A DNA stretch of 64,000 nt, from NCBI RefSeq assembly GCF_029023725.1, contig NZ_CP119075.1:181501-245500 (forward strand), read 5' to 3'. Source of the DNA: Synoicihabitans lomoniglobus (GTDB lineage Bacteria > Verrucomicrobiota > Verrucomicrobiia > Opitutales > Opitutaceae). The translations under genes and the position numbers were made by a program. Each line of letters begins with the position of its first letter. The first letter of the stretch is position 1. Shown piece by piece: positions 44,996-57,600 of this stretch. Under the pieces are notes generated by a model. That model saw only the letters and a program-made list of their open reading frames with translations, had not been told where the DNA came from and did not search any database.

Positions 44996-46888
44996 TCATG
45001 CCGCACCTCCTGTCTCCGGGGACGCGGACCACTCGCCGGCGTCGATGAGCTGCAGGCGGGCGACCTTCAGATACGGCCCCGGCTGCCGGACGAGCGCATC
45101 GTGGGTGCCGCGCTGCACGATGCGGCCGTTTTCCATAACGATGATCTCGTCGGCCCGGCGCAGCGTGCTGACCCGGTGGGCGACGAGAAACGTGGTGCGG
45201 CCGGAGATCGCATTGTCGAGGGCGGTGAAGATCTCGTGCTCGGTTTCGCTGTCGATGGCCGCGGTGGGATCGTCGAGCAGGAGGATGGGTGGTTCGAGTA
45301 GGATGGCGCGAGCGAGCGCGAGACGTTGGCGTTGACCGCCGGAGAGGGTTTTACCGCTCTCGCCGAGCACGGTGTCGTAGCCCTCGGGGAGCGCCATGAT
45401 GAAGTCGTGGGCGGCGGCGATGCGGGCGGCGCGTTCGACTTGCTCGCGGGTCGCGTCGGGGTGACCAAAGGCGATGTTGGCGGCGACCGTGTGGGAGAAC
45501 AAAAAGCTCTCCTGAAAGACGATGCCGATATTGCGACGCAGATCGTCGAGACGCAGATCGCGGGCATCGATGCCATCGAGCAGGAGACGGCCCTGGGTCG
45601 GGTCGAAAAAGCGCGGAATGAGGCTCATCAACACACTTTTGCCCGCGCCGGTTGCGCCCAGGATGGCGATGCAACGACCGGCCGGCACGTGCAGGTCGAT
45701 GTCGCGCAGCACCGGGTCAATGCCGTCGTAGGCGAAACCGATATTGTCGAAGCGCACCTCGCCGCGCAGGCGGGGGTGCGCGGTGGCATCGGGTTTGGCG
45801 GCCACCTCGATCGGGGCGTCGAGAATCTCAAACACGCGCCGCGCCCCGACGAGGGACTGTTGGATGGTATTGACGAGGGTGGCGACCTGGTTGACCTGAC
45901 CGGAATATTGTTCGAGCAGACCGGCGAAAACCACGAGACCGGCGCCAAGGGCGAGTTGCCCCTGGATGACGAGCCAGCCGCCGTAGCCGAGCAGCACCAT
46001 GATATTGACGCGGGTCAGAAAACCGACCGCCGGGGAAAACAAACTGACGCGCCAGAAGATGCCCTGTTGTTGGCGCAGCATCGCGTCATTTTTGGCGTCG
46101 AAAGCGGCGCGGTCTTCGGGCTCGCGGCCAAAGGCCTTCGTGACCTGGGCGCCCTCGATGCTCTCGACGAAGTGATGAATGAGGCCCTCCTCAAGCTGGC
46201 GATTGGCGGCGTAACGCGGCTGGATGTGGCGCGAAAAAATCACCGACATCACCCACAACACCGGAGTGGTGGCGAGACAGGCGAGGGTGAGCGACACGCT
46301 CAATCGCGCCATGTAGGCGATGTAGATCGTGAGCGAGATGCCCATGATCACCACTTGGATGAGCACCTGATCCACAAACATGCGCACGGCCTGCACATCG
46401 CCGGTGACCCGGGAAATGATCGAGCCGGTGGTATTGGCGTCGAAAAAGCGGAAGCTCAGCCGCTGGAGTTTTTCATAAATCTCGCCGCGCAAATCGACGA
46501 CCAGTCGCTCCTGCACGAGCCGGTTGACTGCGATGGTGTAGGAGAAGTTGAGCACAGCGCGCAGCAGGGCAAACGACAGGATGGCCCCGGCCACCAGCCC
46601 GACGACCTGCAAGGGGGGCCACGATGGCGGGAGGGAAAGTCCGAGTGGTCCGACCGGAAAGGGGATGACGGGACCGATGACCTCGCGTTGAGCCAGGACG
46701 TAGCGGATGTAGTCGATGCCGAGCCCGGTGAAGCTCAAGCCGCTCAATCCCAGCAAAAGCAGAAACAACTGCAGCCCCAGCACCTTCAGGCAGTCGGCCC
46801 GGTAGCGCCAGGCGAGCCCAAACAAACGCCGAATCAGAACGGCGTTGGTGTAAGGTGAAGGACGGGGCGATGACGCGGAGGCGGACAT
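44996..46888 (-). CDS. ABC exporter half-transporter, subunit 1 (degenerate ATPase site)
   Basis: 630 residues from the ATG at 46888 (MSASASSPRP). Six membrane helices (about 25-330) precede an ATPase domain with Walker A GATGAGKSV, signature LSGGQRQ, Walker B ILLLDDPTAAID and H-loop LVAHRVS. The residue after Walker B Asp is Asp rather than the catalytic Glu, the hallmark of one subunit in heterodimeric exporters such as TM287/288. With subunit 2 (LSLGQ) it would give one competent and one degenerate ATP site. The two genes share a strand, separated by 154 bp with a REP element. No sign of substrate. Confidence 0.9.
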   Translation of the reverse strand: MSASASSPRPSPYTNAVLIRRLFGLAWRYRADCLKVLGLQLFLLLLGLSGLSFTGLGIDYIRYVLAQREVIGPVIPFPVGPLGLSLPPSWPPLQVVGLVAGAILSFALLRAVLNFSYTIAVNRLVQERLVVDLRGEIYEKLQRLSFRFFDANTTGSIISRVTGDVQAVRMFVDQVLIQVVIMGISLTIYIAYMARLSVSLTLACLATTPVLWVMSVIFSRHIQPRYAANRQLEEGLIHHFVESIEGAQVTKAFGREPEDRAAFDAKNDAMLRQQQGIFWRVSLFSPAVGFLTRVNIMVLLGYGGWLVIQGQLALGAGLVVFAGLLEQYSGQVNQVATLVNTIQQSLVGARRVFEILDAPIEVAAKPDATAHPRLRGEVRFDNIGFAYDGIDPVLRDIDLHVPAGRCIAILGATGAGKSVLMSLIPRFFDPTQGRLLLDGIDARDLRLDDLRRNIGIVFQESFLFSHTVAANIAFGHPDATREQVERAARIAAAHDFIMALPEGYDTVLGESGKTLSGGQRQRLALARAILLEPPILLLDDPTAAIDSETEHEIFTALDNAISGRTTFLVAHRVSTLRRADEIIVMENGRIVQRGTHDALVRQPGPYLKVARLQLIDAGEWSASPETGGAA

Positions 46889-47005
46889 GACGACGAGCGA
46901 AGGGACGTCGTTCAAACCAGCACCGCTGGCAGGGGGTTGGCGACTTGTAACCGTCAGAGTCGCACAAATGAATCCGGAAGGGGCGCGGCCTCCGCGCTGC
47001 CTTTC

Positions 47006-47044
47006 AAAAAGAAAAGCCCGCCGTCGCACGAGGCGAGGGCGGGC
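47006..47044 (-). terminator. Intrinsic terminator of the tmRNA gene
   Basis: On the minus strand GCCCGCC and GGCGGGC form a 7-bp GC stem around a 15-base loop, followed by TTTTCTTTTT. It lies 22 bp past the tmRNA 3' end. Confidence 0.8.
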
Positions 47045-47066
47045 AATATTTTGGCCGAGCCAAAAG

Positions 47067-47423
47067 TGGTGGAGGTGGCGGGAATTGAACCCGCGTCCCT
47101 GTGACCTTCACGGCCCGCATCTACCGGTATAGGTTCAAATTAATCTCGCTCACGTCAGGCATCGAACCCAGCCAAACGCTCGCCAACCCCCGGGTCGAAG
47201 ATACGACGCAAACTCCGCGGGTCGCAGAATGCGTTATGCCTGAAGTCGGCGATCGCGTCAGCTATCAGGTGTCACTGGGCGATCGTCACTGCGTTATTTA
47301 AGCAGCGAGGGGCATTTCTTCGTAGGTGCCATTTATTTTGTGTCGAAGGGGTTTTAACGAGCGACCTTCATACTCGACCGGCAGCGAGACGATCCAACCA
47401 GAGGTCGAATCCAGAACACCCCC
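47067..47423 (-). ncRNA. ssrA: Transfer-messenger RNA (tmRNA)
   Basis: The 5' end GGGGGTG (47423-47417) pairs with CACCTCC before the terminal ACCA at 47067, and the T-arm CGGGTTCAATTCCCG is intact. The D-like stretch TTCTGGATTCGAC follows the 5' end, as in other tmRNAs. The mRNA-like part contains a short reading frame ending in NGTYEEMPLAA then TAA (stop at 47298-47300), matching the degradation-tag consensus that ends LAA. The resume codon is not certain. tmRNA frees stalled ribosomes and tags their products for degradation. Confidence 0.95.
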
Positions 47424-47646
47424 AAAAGTCAGGTTGGTCGCCGGGGCGGCCGAGGACTTGGTGTCTGATTGAGAACTCGCTCAATCAAAGAACAGATCGG
47501 TCAATCTGCGCCCTTTTTAGCCGAAAGCAAGCGCCGCTTGCATGGGGCCCCGGGGGTTGCCGGTGATATTGATGCCGAGGCAACGGGGTGATTTTACACC
47601 TTTTTTAGTGCATTAGACCCGGTTGTAAGCATGGTCGCCGTTTGTT

Positions 47647-48477
47647 TTGATTAGCGAAGCCCACCTGAATCAGTTCAGCCAAGCCAGTGTGCAGCTCTAT
47701 CGCCCGGGCTTGGGTCTGGGCAATTATGCGGAGCGGGCGTTCGGATTTTTGTCTCAGCTGGTGTCGTCGGAGTTCATCGTTTTTGGGGCATTGGATTTGC
47801 AGACAAAGCAGATGGAAATGGCGCTGAATGCGTCCGTCCCGACCTTTTCTCCGGCCATGGAGGCCTTCGGGGAATTGATGACAAAGTATCCGTTGTTTCG
47901 CTGGGACCCCGAGGTGAACCTGGGGAAACCATTTACGCGGAGTGACTTTTATTCCCGTCGCGAGTTCGCTCAGACCGACATTTTTGCCGAGGTCTATGAC
48001 CGGTTGGGCATCGACGATCATTGTGCGATATTCGTGCCCGGGACTGAGGGGGAAGTCTGCTTTTTCGGGGTGGAGCGCTACAAGGGACAGGATTTTTCGG
48101 CCGAGGAGCGCACGCTGTTGGAGTTCGCGCAAAACCATCTGGGCAACGCGCGCGAGCTCGCCAAAGCCCGCGATCGCCTCTCGCAGGATGGGGCCCGTCC
48201 CGAGGCTCTCGTGCGCGCGGGACTGACCGTGCGTGAGGCCGATGTGCTGATGTGGCTGGCGGAGGGCAAGAGCAACGAGGAGATTGCGATCCTGCTGCGT
48301 CTCCAACTTTACACGGTCAAAGGTTACGTGAAAACGATCTTTCAGAAAATCGCCGCGCCCAATCGGTTGGCGGCGGCATTGTGGGCGTTGCGGGTGAGCC
48401 GGGAGGATGAAGTGCGCAGCCTCGCGCCACAGGACCGGCTCGTGACGGTCTCCGTGGCCGATGGCTCGCCCGACTAG
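47647..48477 (+). CDS. LuxR-type transcriptional regulator
   Basis: 276 residues. The C-terminal helix-turn-helix (about 195-255; GLTVREADVLMWLAEGKSNEEIAILLRLQLYTVKGYVKTIFQKI) matches the GerE/LuxR class. The N-terminal about 185 residues (EFIVFGALDLQTKQMEMAL ... CAIFVPGTEGEVCFFGVERYKGQDFSAEERTLLEF) look like a GAF-type or autoinducer-domain-like sensor. The start is a TTG at 47647. It lies 141 bp before the giant gene on the same strand, so it may regulate that gene. No target site is identified. Confidence 0.8.
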   Translation: MISEAHLNQFSQASVQLYRPGLGLGNYAERAFGFLSQLVSSEFIVFGALDLQTKQMEMALNASVPTFSPAMEAFGELMTKYPLFRWDPEVNLGKPFTRSDFYSRREFAQTDIFAEVYDRLGIDDHCAIFVPGTEGEVCFFGVERYKGQDFSAEERTLLEFAQNHLGNARELAKARDRLSQDGARPEALVRAGLTVREADVLMWLAEGKSNEEIAILLRLQLYTVKGYVKTIFQKIAAPNRLAAALWALRVSREDEVRSLAPQDRLVTVSVADGSPD

Positions 48478-48618
48478 ATTTTGCCGCCGCGGCGCTTTCC
48501 CCCCAAAGAGGGGTTTGGACCTGTCGTCGCACAAGGTATGGTTTGCCCCGTTAATGTTTCGTCCTGTCGCTACCCCTCCCGCTGATCCCCGATCCGTGCG
48601 CCCGACCCTCACTGGCTG

Positions 48619-51600
48619 ATGGCGGTGCGTCGCGCGGAATTTGCTGATCGGTTTGCCGTCGAGGCCCTCGAGCCTCGCGTCATGTTGTCGGCGGATGGAT
48701 TGGGCGTGGGAGCGGTTGGTTTCGATGCCGGGGCGCGGCTGGAAATCAATGTTGCCGCGGACGATTTTAACGGTGGATCAACGGCGCTGATTGATGGCGG
48801 TGACAGTGATGACTTTGGCGATGTCGACACGCCGATCGCCATGGCCGATGAAATCGTCGAGGCCACGTGGACGGCGGCGGCGGGCGGCGATTGGGCCGAC
48901 GCGGCCAACTGGCAGGACGGGCATGTGCCGGTCGCGGGTGACGATGTCGTGATCGATGGTTTGGGCGCGGATGCGACCATCGAACTGGCAGGAGACACTC
49001 CCGCCTTTTCCAGTTTCACGATCAATGGAGGCACGGTCGCCATCGACGGCTCTTTGCAGACGGGGACACTAACGGTGGCGGATGGCGCGACGTTGCAGCT
49101 CAGCGGGAATGGCGCGAGCTCGATCACCGGAGTTGTGTCGATTGCGGCCGGCGGGACGATGACGCTGACCGACACTGCTTCACTCAATTTTTCCGGTTCG
49201 ACCTGGACTCATGAAGGCAATTTTTCGCTGAGCAGCGGCACTGGTTTTGAGCAGTCCGACGGCGCGGTAAACATTGATGGCGGCGAATTCCGCATCGCGG
49301 AAGGAGCCACTGCCCGCATGACCTACACGTGGGCCGACTTTCTGGTCAACGGCGGCGAGTTGATTGTCGATGGTCTGCTCGAGGGACAGGGCAATACCGA
49401 AATCAACATCTACGCGGGTGCCACGTTGAGTGGCCACGGCACCGTGTCGAACGATCGCGCCGTTTCGGTTTACGGGACGGTTAATCCCGGCGACGGGGCA
49501 GGGGGCGTCGGCACCCTGACGATCGATGCCGATGTCTTGTTCCGCAGCCAAACCGATGATCCCGCCAACCCTTGGTCGTTGCATCTGGACATTATCGACG
49601 CTGATCAGGCGGACCGTCTGGTCGTGACCGGGAGCGCGGAGCTCAATGCCCATGGCGAGGTGACCTTGGATGCTTCCGCCGCTGACTTCGGCGACACCGC
49701 CACCGGCACTTTGATCGACACCGACGGGCGGTTGATCACGGTCGGCACGGCGCTGACCACTCCAATCGTGACCATCATCGCAGGCGCAGACGACACCGTC
49801 AGCAGTTCTTGGGTTGGCACCAACGGCCGGCTCACGGTTGAAACTTATTCTCCGCTGGTTGTGGCGTGGACCAACGCTGCCGGTGGCAATTGGTCCGACA
49901 CCGCCAACTGGGCCAACGGCCGCGTGCCATCGGCCGGCGAAGGCGTCACCATCACGGGTCTCAACGAAGATGCCGTGATCACGGTCGATGGACTCGATCT
50001 CTCCCTGGGCAGTCTGTCGCTTGACGCGGGTGAGTTGGTCCTGACGAACGGGACGTCCCTCACCGTGAGCACGGGGGGCACGCTGAGCCTGGTCGATCTC
50101 ACCTTGACCGGTTCGGCGCTGAATCTTTCCGGCGACGCCGTCGCGACGATCACCGGCGATGTGGCCATCGACACGACTTCCGAGATCGCCTTGGGCGGTT
50201 CGGCACAACTCACGCAAAGCGGGGGCAGCTGGACCTTGGCGGGCAGCGCGCGATTCAGCGTGGCGGGCACCGCCGCCTTCGCGCAGAATGGTGGCGTGTT
50301 CGCGTCCAATGATACGTCGGATGTGGCGTTCACCGAGTCCAGCACCTGGACGATCAGTGGTGGCGAATACCGCTTGAGTCCGACCGCCACGGCGGGATTG
50401 AGCGACGCCGCGGCGCTCACGGTCAGCGGCGGCACGATCACCTTTGGCGGCAGCGGTTCGAACTTATCGGCGGCGGCTTTGATCGAATTCACCGCCGGCA
50501 CGATCGCGGGCTACGGTGCCTTGTCGGCAAATGGTGGCATCAACGTCGGCGGCACGATCAATCCGAGTTCGCCGGAGGGTTCCACCGGGTGGATTCAGAT
50601 CAGCGGTGCGGTCAACTTCACCGCGGACTGGAATGTTCACCTTGATATTCTCGATGTGACGACGACCACCTCGGCGTCGATGGATTTTCTCAGCATCAAC
50701 GGTGATGCGACGTTCGGCGGCACGGGGGCGGTGGTTCTCGACGCGTCCGCGGCCGACTTCGGGAGCACGGCGTCAGGCACCCAAGTGGGCGACGCTAGCG
50801 GCCTCTTTTACGTGACCGGCACCGCGACCGGCGCGCCGACCATCCAGGTCACCGACGGGGTGGACGACACGGTGGTCGGAGTCTGGGACGCCGATCGCGC
50901 CGCCATCGTCACCGAAACGTATTCACCGTTGGCCGCGACTTGGATCGCAGCGGCGGGAGGCAATTGGTCCGACACCGCCAACTGGGCCAACGGCCGCGTG
51001 CCATCGGCCGGCGAAGACGTCACCATTACGGGTCTCAACGAAGATGCCGTGATCACGGTTTCCGGTCTCAGCATCACGCTCGGCGATCTTTCACTCGACG
51101 GCGGTTTGGTCGTCGATGACGCGAGTGCGCTCACCCTGGGCAACCTGGCGGTCGACGGCGCGCTGACGGTTCAAGGGAACTCCACGTTCAATCTCACCGG
51201 CGCCACTCATGCGGTGGGCGGCGACCTGACGGTCGCGAGCGGATCCACGCTCGATATCAGCAGCACCGGCGTGCTCTCCTGGACCGGCACCGCTGTGAAC
51301 TTGAGCGGCACGATGCGTCTTAACGACACTGCTCAGTTTAATCTCAGCGGCGGTGAACTGAACATTCTGGCCAGCGGTTTCCTGGAGTTGCTCGACCAAA
51401 CGGTATTGAACCAAACCGGCGGCACGCTCGCGTTGGTGGCGGCCGACTCGGACATGGCGTTGAGCGATGACTCGACCTGGAACCTTTCGGCCGGCTTGGC
51501 GACAGTGGCGGACGGCGCGGTCCTGCGCACGCACTGGCGCACGACGATCAATTTCAGTGGCGGCGTGATCGAGCTCGACGGTGGGCGGATCGGCACGTCA

Positions 51601-54600
51601 CCCGAAGTCGGATTTTCCGATTCGGTCTTTAACTTCACCGGCGGTGAATTGCGTGGATCCGGCACCCTGTGGATCGACAACGACGTGACCATCGGCGGCA
51701 CGATTTCACCCGGATTGGGTGACGGCGGCACCGGCACGATCGTGATCGATTCCTACACGCCGGAAGCCAATACGATCAGTTTTGTCGCCGGCTGGCGGGT
51801 CAATTTGGACATCGCCTCCGCCGCTGACACCGACGTGCTCGAATTGCTGGGCGCGGTGAATTTTGCGGGAGCGGGCACCGTGGCCCTCGATGCCTCGTCG
51901 GCTGATTTCACTGGCGTCGATTCCGGAACGGTCCTGGCCGATCCGAATGGATTAATCGAAGTCTCCGGTGCCATCACGGGAGAAGAAGGCACGATCACCG
52001 TGACTTCGGGCGCCACGGACACGGTCGTCGGTTCGTGGAGCGAGACCGGACATCTGGTCGTGCAAAAGTATTCGCTGACCATGATCGCGTGGAGCAATGC
52101 CGCCGGTGGCGATTGGAACGAGGCGTCCAACTGGGCCGGTGGGATCATGCCCACGGCAGGAGACACGGTCACGATCAGCGGACTTGATGGCGACGCGACG
52201 ATTTCACTGACCGGGAACACGCCGGTGCTGGCGGGACTCTCAATTGATTCCGGCGCATTGACGATCAACGGTGGATTGCTGACCAGCGATTTGACCGTAT
52301 CGGGAGATGCGGCCGTGAGCATCACCGGTGCGGCGGACAGCGTGGTGACCGGAAATGTCAGTGTGGCGACCGATGCTTCGTTGGAGCTACGCAGTGGAGC
52401 AACGCTGACATGGTCGGGCGCGACCTGGCAGCAAACGGGCTTCTTCAATGTCGATGGAGTCAGCACCACGCTGGTGCAGACCGCCGGTGTCATCACGTTG
52501 AGTGATACCAATGTCTTTGCCGCCAATTCCGGTGGCACCATTCAGCTCAGTGGCGGTGAATTTGAAGTGCCTACCGGCGCTTACCTCAATTTTTATCATT
52601 CCAGTAAGCTCACCATCGATGGCGGCAACCTGATGCTCAGCGGTGGCACGGTGTCGGCCTACAATGAATCCGTGGTCACGTTGTCCGCAGGAACGATCGC
52701 GGGCGTCGGGACCTTCATCGTGAACCACGAAATGAATGTGGCCGGCACGATTCGGCCGGGGGGCGACGGCGCCACCGGCACGCTCAACTTCGTGCAAGGC
52801 GAGGACAATGTAGACGGCGCCATTTCATTCACGGGTGCGTGGGCCATTGAACTCGATGTATTGGGCGCGGCTGATTTTGACGTGCTGACGTTCGACGCCG
52901 CAGTAAGCTTTGGCGGCACCGGCGCGATCGCCGTCGACGCCTCCGCCGCCAACTTTGCCGACACGGTGGAAGGCTCGGCGATCAACGGCATGATGACGGT
53001 CGACGGCACCGTGACGGGTGACCCGACGGTTAATGTGACCGCGGGCGACACTTACTCGGTGACCGCGGACTGGTCGGGTGCGGCACTGACCGTCGCCACG
53101 GTCGGAGGCATCTCCGCCACCACGGCGGCCGAGATCATCAACGACGGGCTCACGGCGGCGACCGCGACACTCCAAAGCATGCTCGGCGGATTCAATCTCG
53201 GCACCATCGACTTTGCCGGGCAGGGCCGGACCGCCTGGACCGTGCCCACGCTGCCATCGGCCCTGACGGATTTGTTCAACCTTAGCGCGCTGAGCGATTC
53301 ACTCGCGCTGCCCGCGATCGATGCCGCCACCTCCACGGCGGATGCCATCACGGCCTTGGAGGCCGCCGGTTACACGGTCACGACTCCGGGCACGGGGGCG
53401 GATCTGGTCGCCACCCTCGCGCGCAACGTGGCGACAGACCGACCCGTTGACGGTGGCTATGCCGGTGCGACTTGGAGTTTGCCCGACGGCCTGCTGGCTG
53501 GAGTCGCCGACGAAGTGACGTTAGCTGCAGTGCTCAAGCTGACCGCGACGCTCATGCAGAACGTGGTCTTCGAACTGCGCGACGGCGTCTTCACTCTCCT
53601 TTCCGATACCTATCTTGCGCTCGCTTTGGCGGGGGGCGCGGCGCTCTCCGGCACGGCGCGGCAGAGCAACCAAACGGTCGCGACAACCGGCACCTCGACG
53701 TTTGATGTCGACGTGCGCGTGCACCATGCAGAGGGCGGAACCACGGCGTCCGCGGCCGGCACCGTGGCAGTCGAACTGGCATTGGCGGGTGAACCCGTGG
53801 CGCTGAGCTATGGCAACACTTACACTCTGGCGCGCGACGTCGGTTCGCTTTCCACCACGACGACATCGACCGAGACCTTGACCGGCGTGCTCACGCTCGC
53901 GGGGGTGACCGATAGCGAAGGCGTCTCCACGACGTTTGCGCTGAACGGCACCGAGGCCGGCGATGGGTTGAGCTGGACGCTGGCCGGAGCCGGTAGCGAT
54001 CTGCAATGGCTGACCTTCGCGGTTTCAGGCTGGAGCTTTAGCGTGGGACTGAATGCGTCGACCTTTGCCGGCACCGGCTCGTTTACCACCGCTCTCGATT
54101 TCCTCGCTGGTGACGACGGAGCCCCGAGCACGACGCTCGCCGCGACCTTCACGCAGGACGAATTGACCTTCACGGGAACGCTGGATGCCGCCTCGATCGC
54201 GGTGACCAATCCGGCGGGTGGCATCTATCTCGACATCACAACCTTCAGCTCGACGACGACGGTCACCGGTGATCTCGACGCGGGCACCTGGAGCGGCCAA
54301 CTCACCTTCAGTGGCGGTGAGAGCGACTTCACCGCAGGCGGCGATACCTTTGCCGGAACGATTACCGATGGGGACGATGCCGATGCGTTTGCGGTGGAGG
54401 GGTCTTATGATTTCGCGACCCAGGCTTTTTCAACGACCGTCGATCAACTCGAACTGGTGGCGACGACGATCGTTCGCATCGCCGCGGCCGGAGTGGTGCT
54501 GCGTCACCAGCGCAACGTGACCGAAGAGCAGGAGCTGCTCGCGATGGCCGATGTGCCGGTGGAACTCCTTTTCCTGACCAGCGCCCCGAGCACCGGCCCT

Positions 54601-57600
54601 CCGAGTTTTACGGCTGCCAGCCTGTCACTCCGCACCAACGGACTGACGATTGGTTCCGGCAGCCTGACCACCGATTCTCTTACCCTCGGTGAAGGCATTG
54701 CCTTGGCCGACGTGTCCGTGAGTTTGGACGGATTCTCGTTCCTCGACGGCACGACGATGGGCCACAATGTGGCGATCACCGCCGCGAGTGCGGCGCTCTT
54801 TGACGGCAACGGCGAATATGTCGCCACGGCCGGAACGTTGAGCGGCACCTATGATTTTTCCAGCGCGACCGATCGGTTGGCATTGAATGCGGAGGAGTTT
54901 GATCTGAATGCGGCGGGTGAGTTCAGTCTGAGCCTGAGCGGCGTGGCACTGAGACCAGAGTCCACGGTGGTCTTTTCCGCGACGGATGTCACCGTCACAT
55001 TCGACGGCTTAGGGACGGAGGGCACGATCAGTCAGCTTGCGATCGCGGGCGATGGCACGCTCTCATTCACAACGTTCGACATCGATGACGGGGCGGTCGG
55101 GCAGACCGTGCGGCTGGGGGGAATTCTGTCGTTTACCGTGACCGCGGTGGAGGTGGGGTTTGCCGAGGACACCAACGGCAACGGTGTGCAGGATGAAGGC
55201 GAGGCGATCTTCACGCTCGCCCATTCATTCCTGCGGGCCACCGGCACCGTCGATTTTGACGCCTTGGCGATGTTGCCCTTCGCGACGGTGGTAACGATCG
55301 GTGCGACCACGCTTGATGACGGGACGGACACGGCGGAGGTCGATCTGCGCAGCGTTGACGGAACGTTGATGCCTTGGGCGAGCGACGCGATCGGGTTGGG
55401 CCTTGCGGGCATCACGATTGGGGATGTGTTTGCGCTCTCGGGCAGCGTCACTCTCGGTTACTACGCCGCCGGTGCATGGTTGGCCGATTTCGGTGGCTCG
55501 CTGGCAATCTCCGCGAGCACTGTTGCCGATGATTTGTCGGGCAGCCTGACTGCGACGATCACCGGATCGGTCGATGTCGAGACCGGTGTTCTGACCATCG
55601 GCGCGGAGTTTGCCATAAGCTTCACGATCGGTGATTACGTGAACGTCACCGATGCGGCGATCGGCTTTGGGATGACGGTCATGACGATCGACGGCGAGTC
55701 GGGTGGTTTCACCTTTGCGGAGCCGAGCGTGGAGCTACAGTCGGCGTCGGTGGGTGAGATTGCGGTGACTTTCGGGGCGCTGCTCGAACTTTCCGCGACC
55801 GAGGCGACGTTTGATTTCACGGCGACGGGGGACGAAGTCATGCTTTCGGTCGGGAGCCTCACCGCCGCGCTGCCGGGTATCGGCCTGTCGGGCACGGCGT
55901 CCAATTTCGCGGTCGCGGCCAACGGCCTGCCCGTGCCGCTGGAGGACTTCGGCGTTTCGTTTAGCTGGGATGCGACGGCGAGCGGCCTTATTCCGATCCC
56001 GGATTGGCTACCGATCTCCGTATCCGTTTTTGAATTGAAATGGCCTGACCTGGTCGCGGACCCGCTCGACTTCACCCTGCGGCTGAGTGCTGAGGTGGGC
56101 ATCGATCATCTTGCCGGTTCGGACCTCACGATTTATGGTAGCATCGAAAATCTGATCATCGACATCGGCGCGCTCAAATCCGGCGCATTCCCAATCGTGG
56201 GTCTCGGCGAGGTGGCACTGGCCGTCGGGGGCAATATCTCGACCGCCAAGGTCTCGGCGGGGCTCGTGCTGGGCATCCTGCGCCTCGACGCCGATGGCAA
56301 CGAAATCGCGGCCGACGACACCACCACGCCGGTGGCGGACGGAATTCTTTGGGGCGCGGTGCAGGGCGCCATTAACGTCGCGGGTTACGGCGGATTGCAG
56401 ATCTATCTGGGGCTTTCCGAATTCGGCCCGCTGCAGGGCTACATCAAGGCGACCGTGCCCGTCACGATTCCCTATGTGGGCATCGCCTTCACCGACTTCC
56501 GGGCCGGCATCACGTTCAATTCCTCGCTGCCGTCGATCGACAGCGCCCTGGAGCTGCAGGAGCATCCGGAGTTCACTCCGGCGGGAGATCTCAGTTTCTC
56601 TCAGTGGCGCGACTTGCTGAAGACTTCCCTGTCCAACCAAGTTGCGGCTCACGCCGAGGCGGGTAACTTCGGGGTCCTGCTCAATCCGTTCACGATCGAA
56701 GGCGGTGTGACCATCTTCTCGATCTACGCGAGCACGGCATCGTTCAACATCCAGGCCGACTTCAAGATGGATTCGACGGGCAATTTCCTCGCCCGAGGCG
56801 CGTTCCAGCTCGGCGGCACGATCAGCTTCACCGCCAATCTCTACATCAACATGAGCGACTTCATCACCGAGGGTGAGGGAAGGGTTCTCTTCCTGGCGGA
56901 ACTGCCCAACGAGCTCCCGGTGGCGATGATTTACGGCGAGCTCTCCTTTGACTTCGGCGAAACGGTCGATCCGGACAATCCACCCTCTGCGCCGTTCGAG
57001 CAGTTCACCATCCGGCTTGCTGGGGGGGCGCGACTGGAGGTGGCGGGAATCCCCGGGTTCGCGCTCGAGGGCAGTGTGTCCTTCGAGGTCGCGCTCAATG
57101 CGCCCAGCCTGCACGTCATCATCGACGGCCACGCGGCCCTGCCGTTCCTGGGAGACGTCGTTGGTCTCGCGGGCGACTTCCGTGTGTTCTTCGGCGCCGA
57201 CGAAACGGTGGAGCTGGCCGGCATTCTCGCCCTGGCCCCGGCCGACTTCACCTTGCTCGAAGCCCTGGGTATCACGATGGATGCGGTGACACTGCTGCGT
57301 TTCAACACCACCAGCGAAGCGATCGACTACACGCTGACGATTGCCGGCCAAAGCGAACCGCGCACCTTCACGGTTGATGCGGGCGAGGCGAGCATTCTCG
57401 TCGAAGGTGTGATCGGCCTCGCGCCTCTCGGCACGGAACTCTTCCGCCTGGGCGGCCTGTTCAGTATGACCTTCTCGGCCAACGGTCTCGACGTGCTCGC
57501 GGCCGGCGAGCTCACCGCCGGGCCGGTGGCCGCGCCGTTGCTGCGCTTCAATGCCACCGGCTACCTGCACTTCGAGGTCGTGGGAATTGTGCCGGGCGTC

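Noticed and set aside
44842-45006. N-terminal extension of ABC subunit 2 to 45006
   Set aside because: The extension reads through a REP-like palindrome (44900-44981). The in-frame ATG at 44841 gives a normal exporter length.
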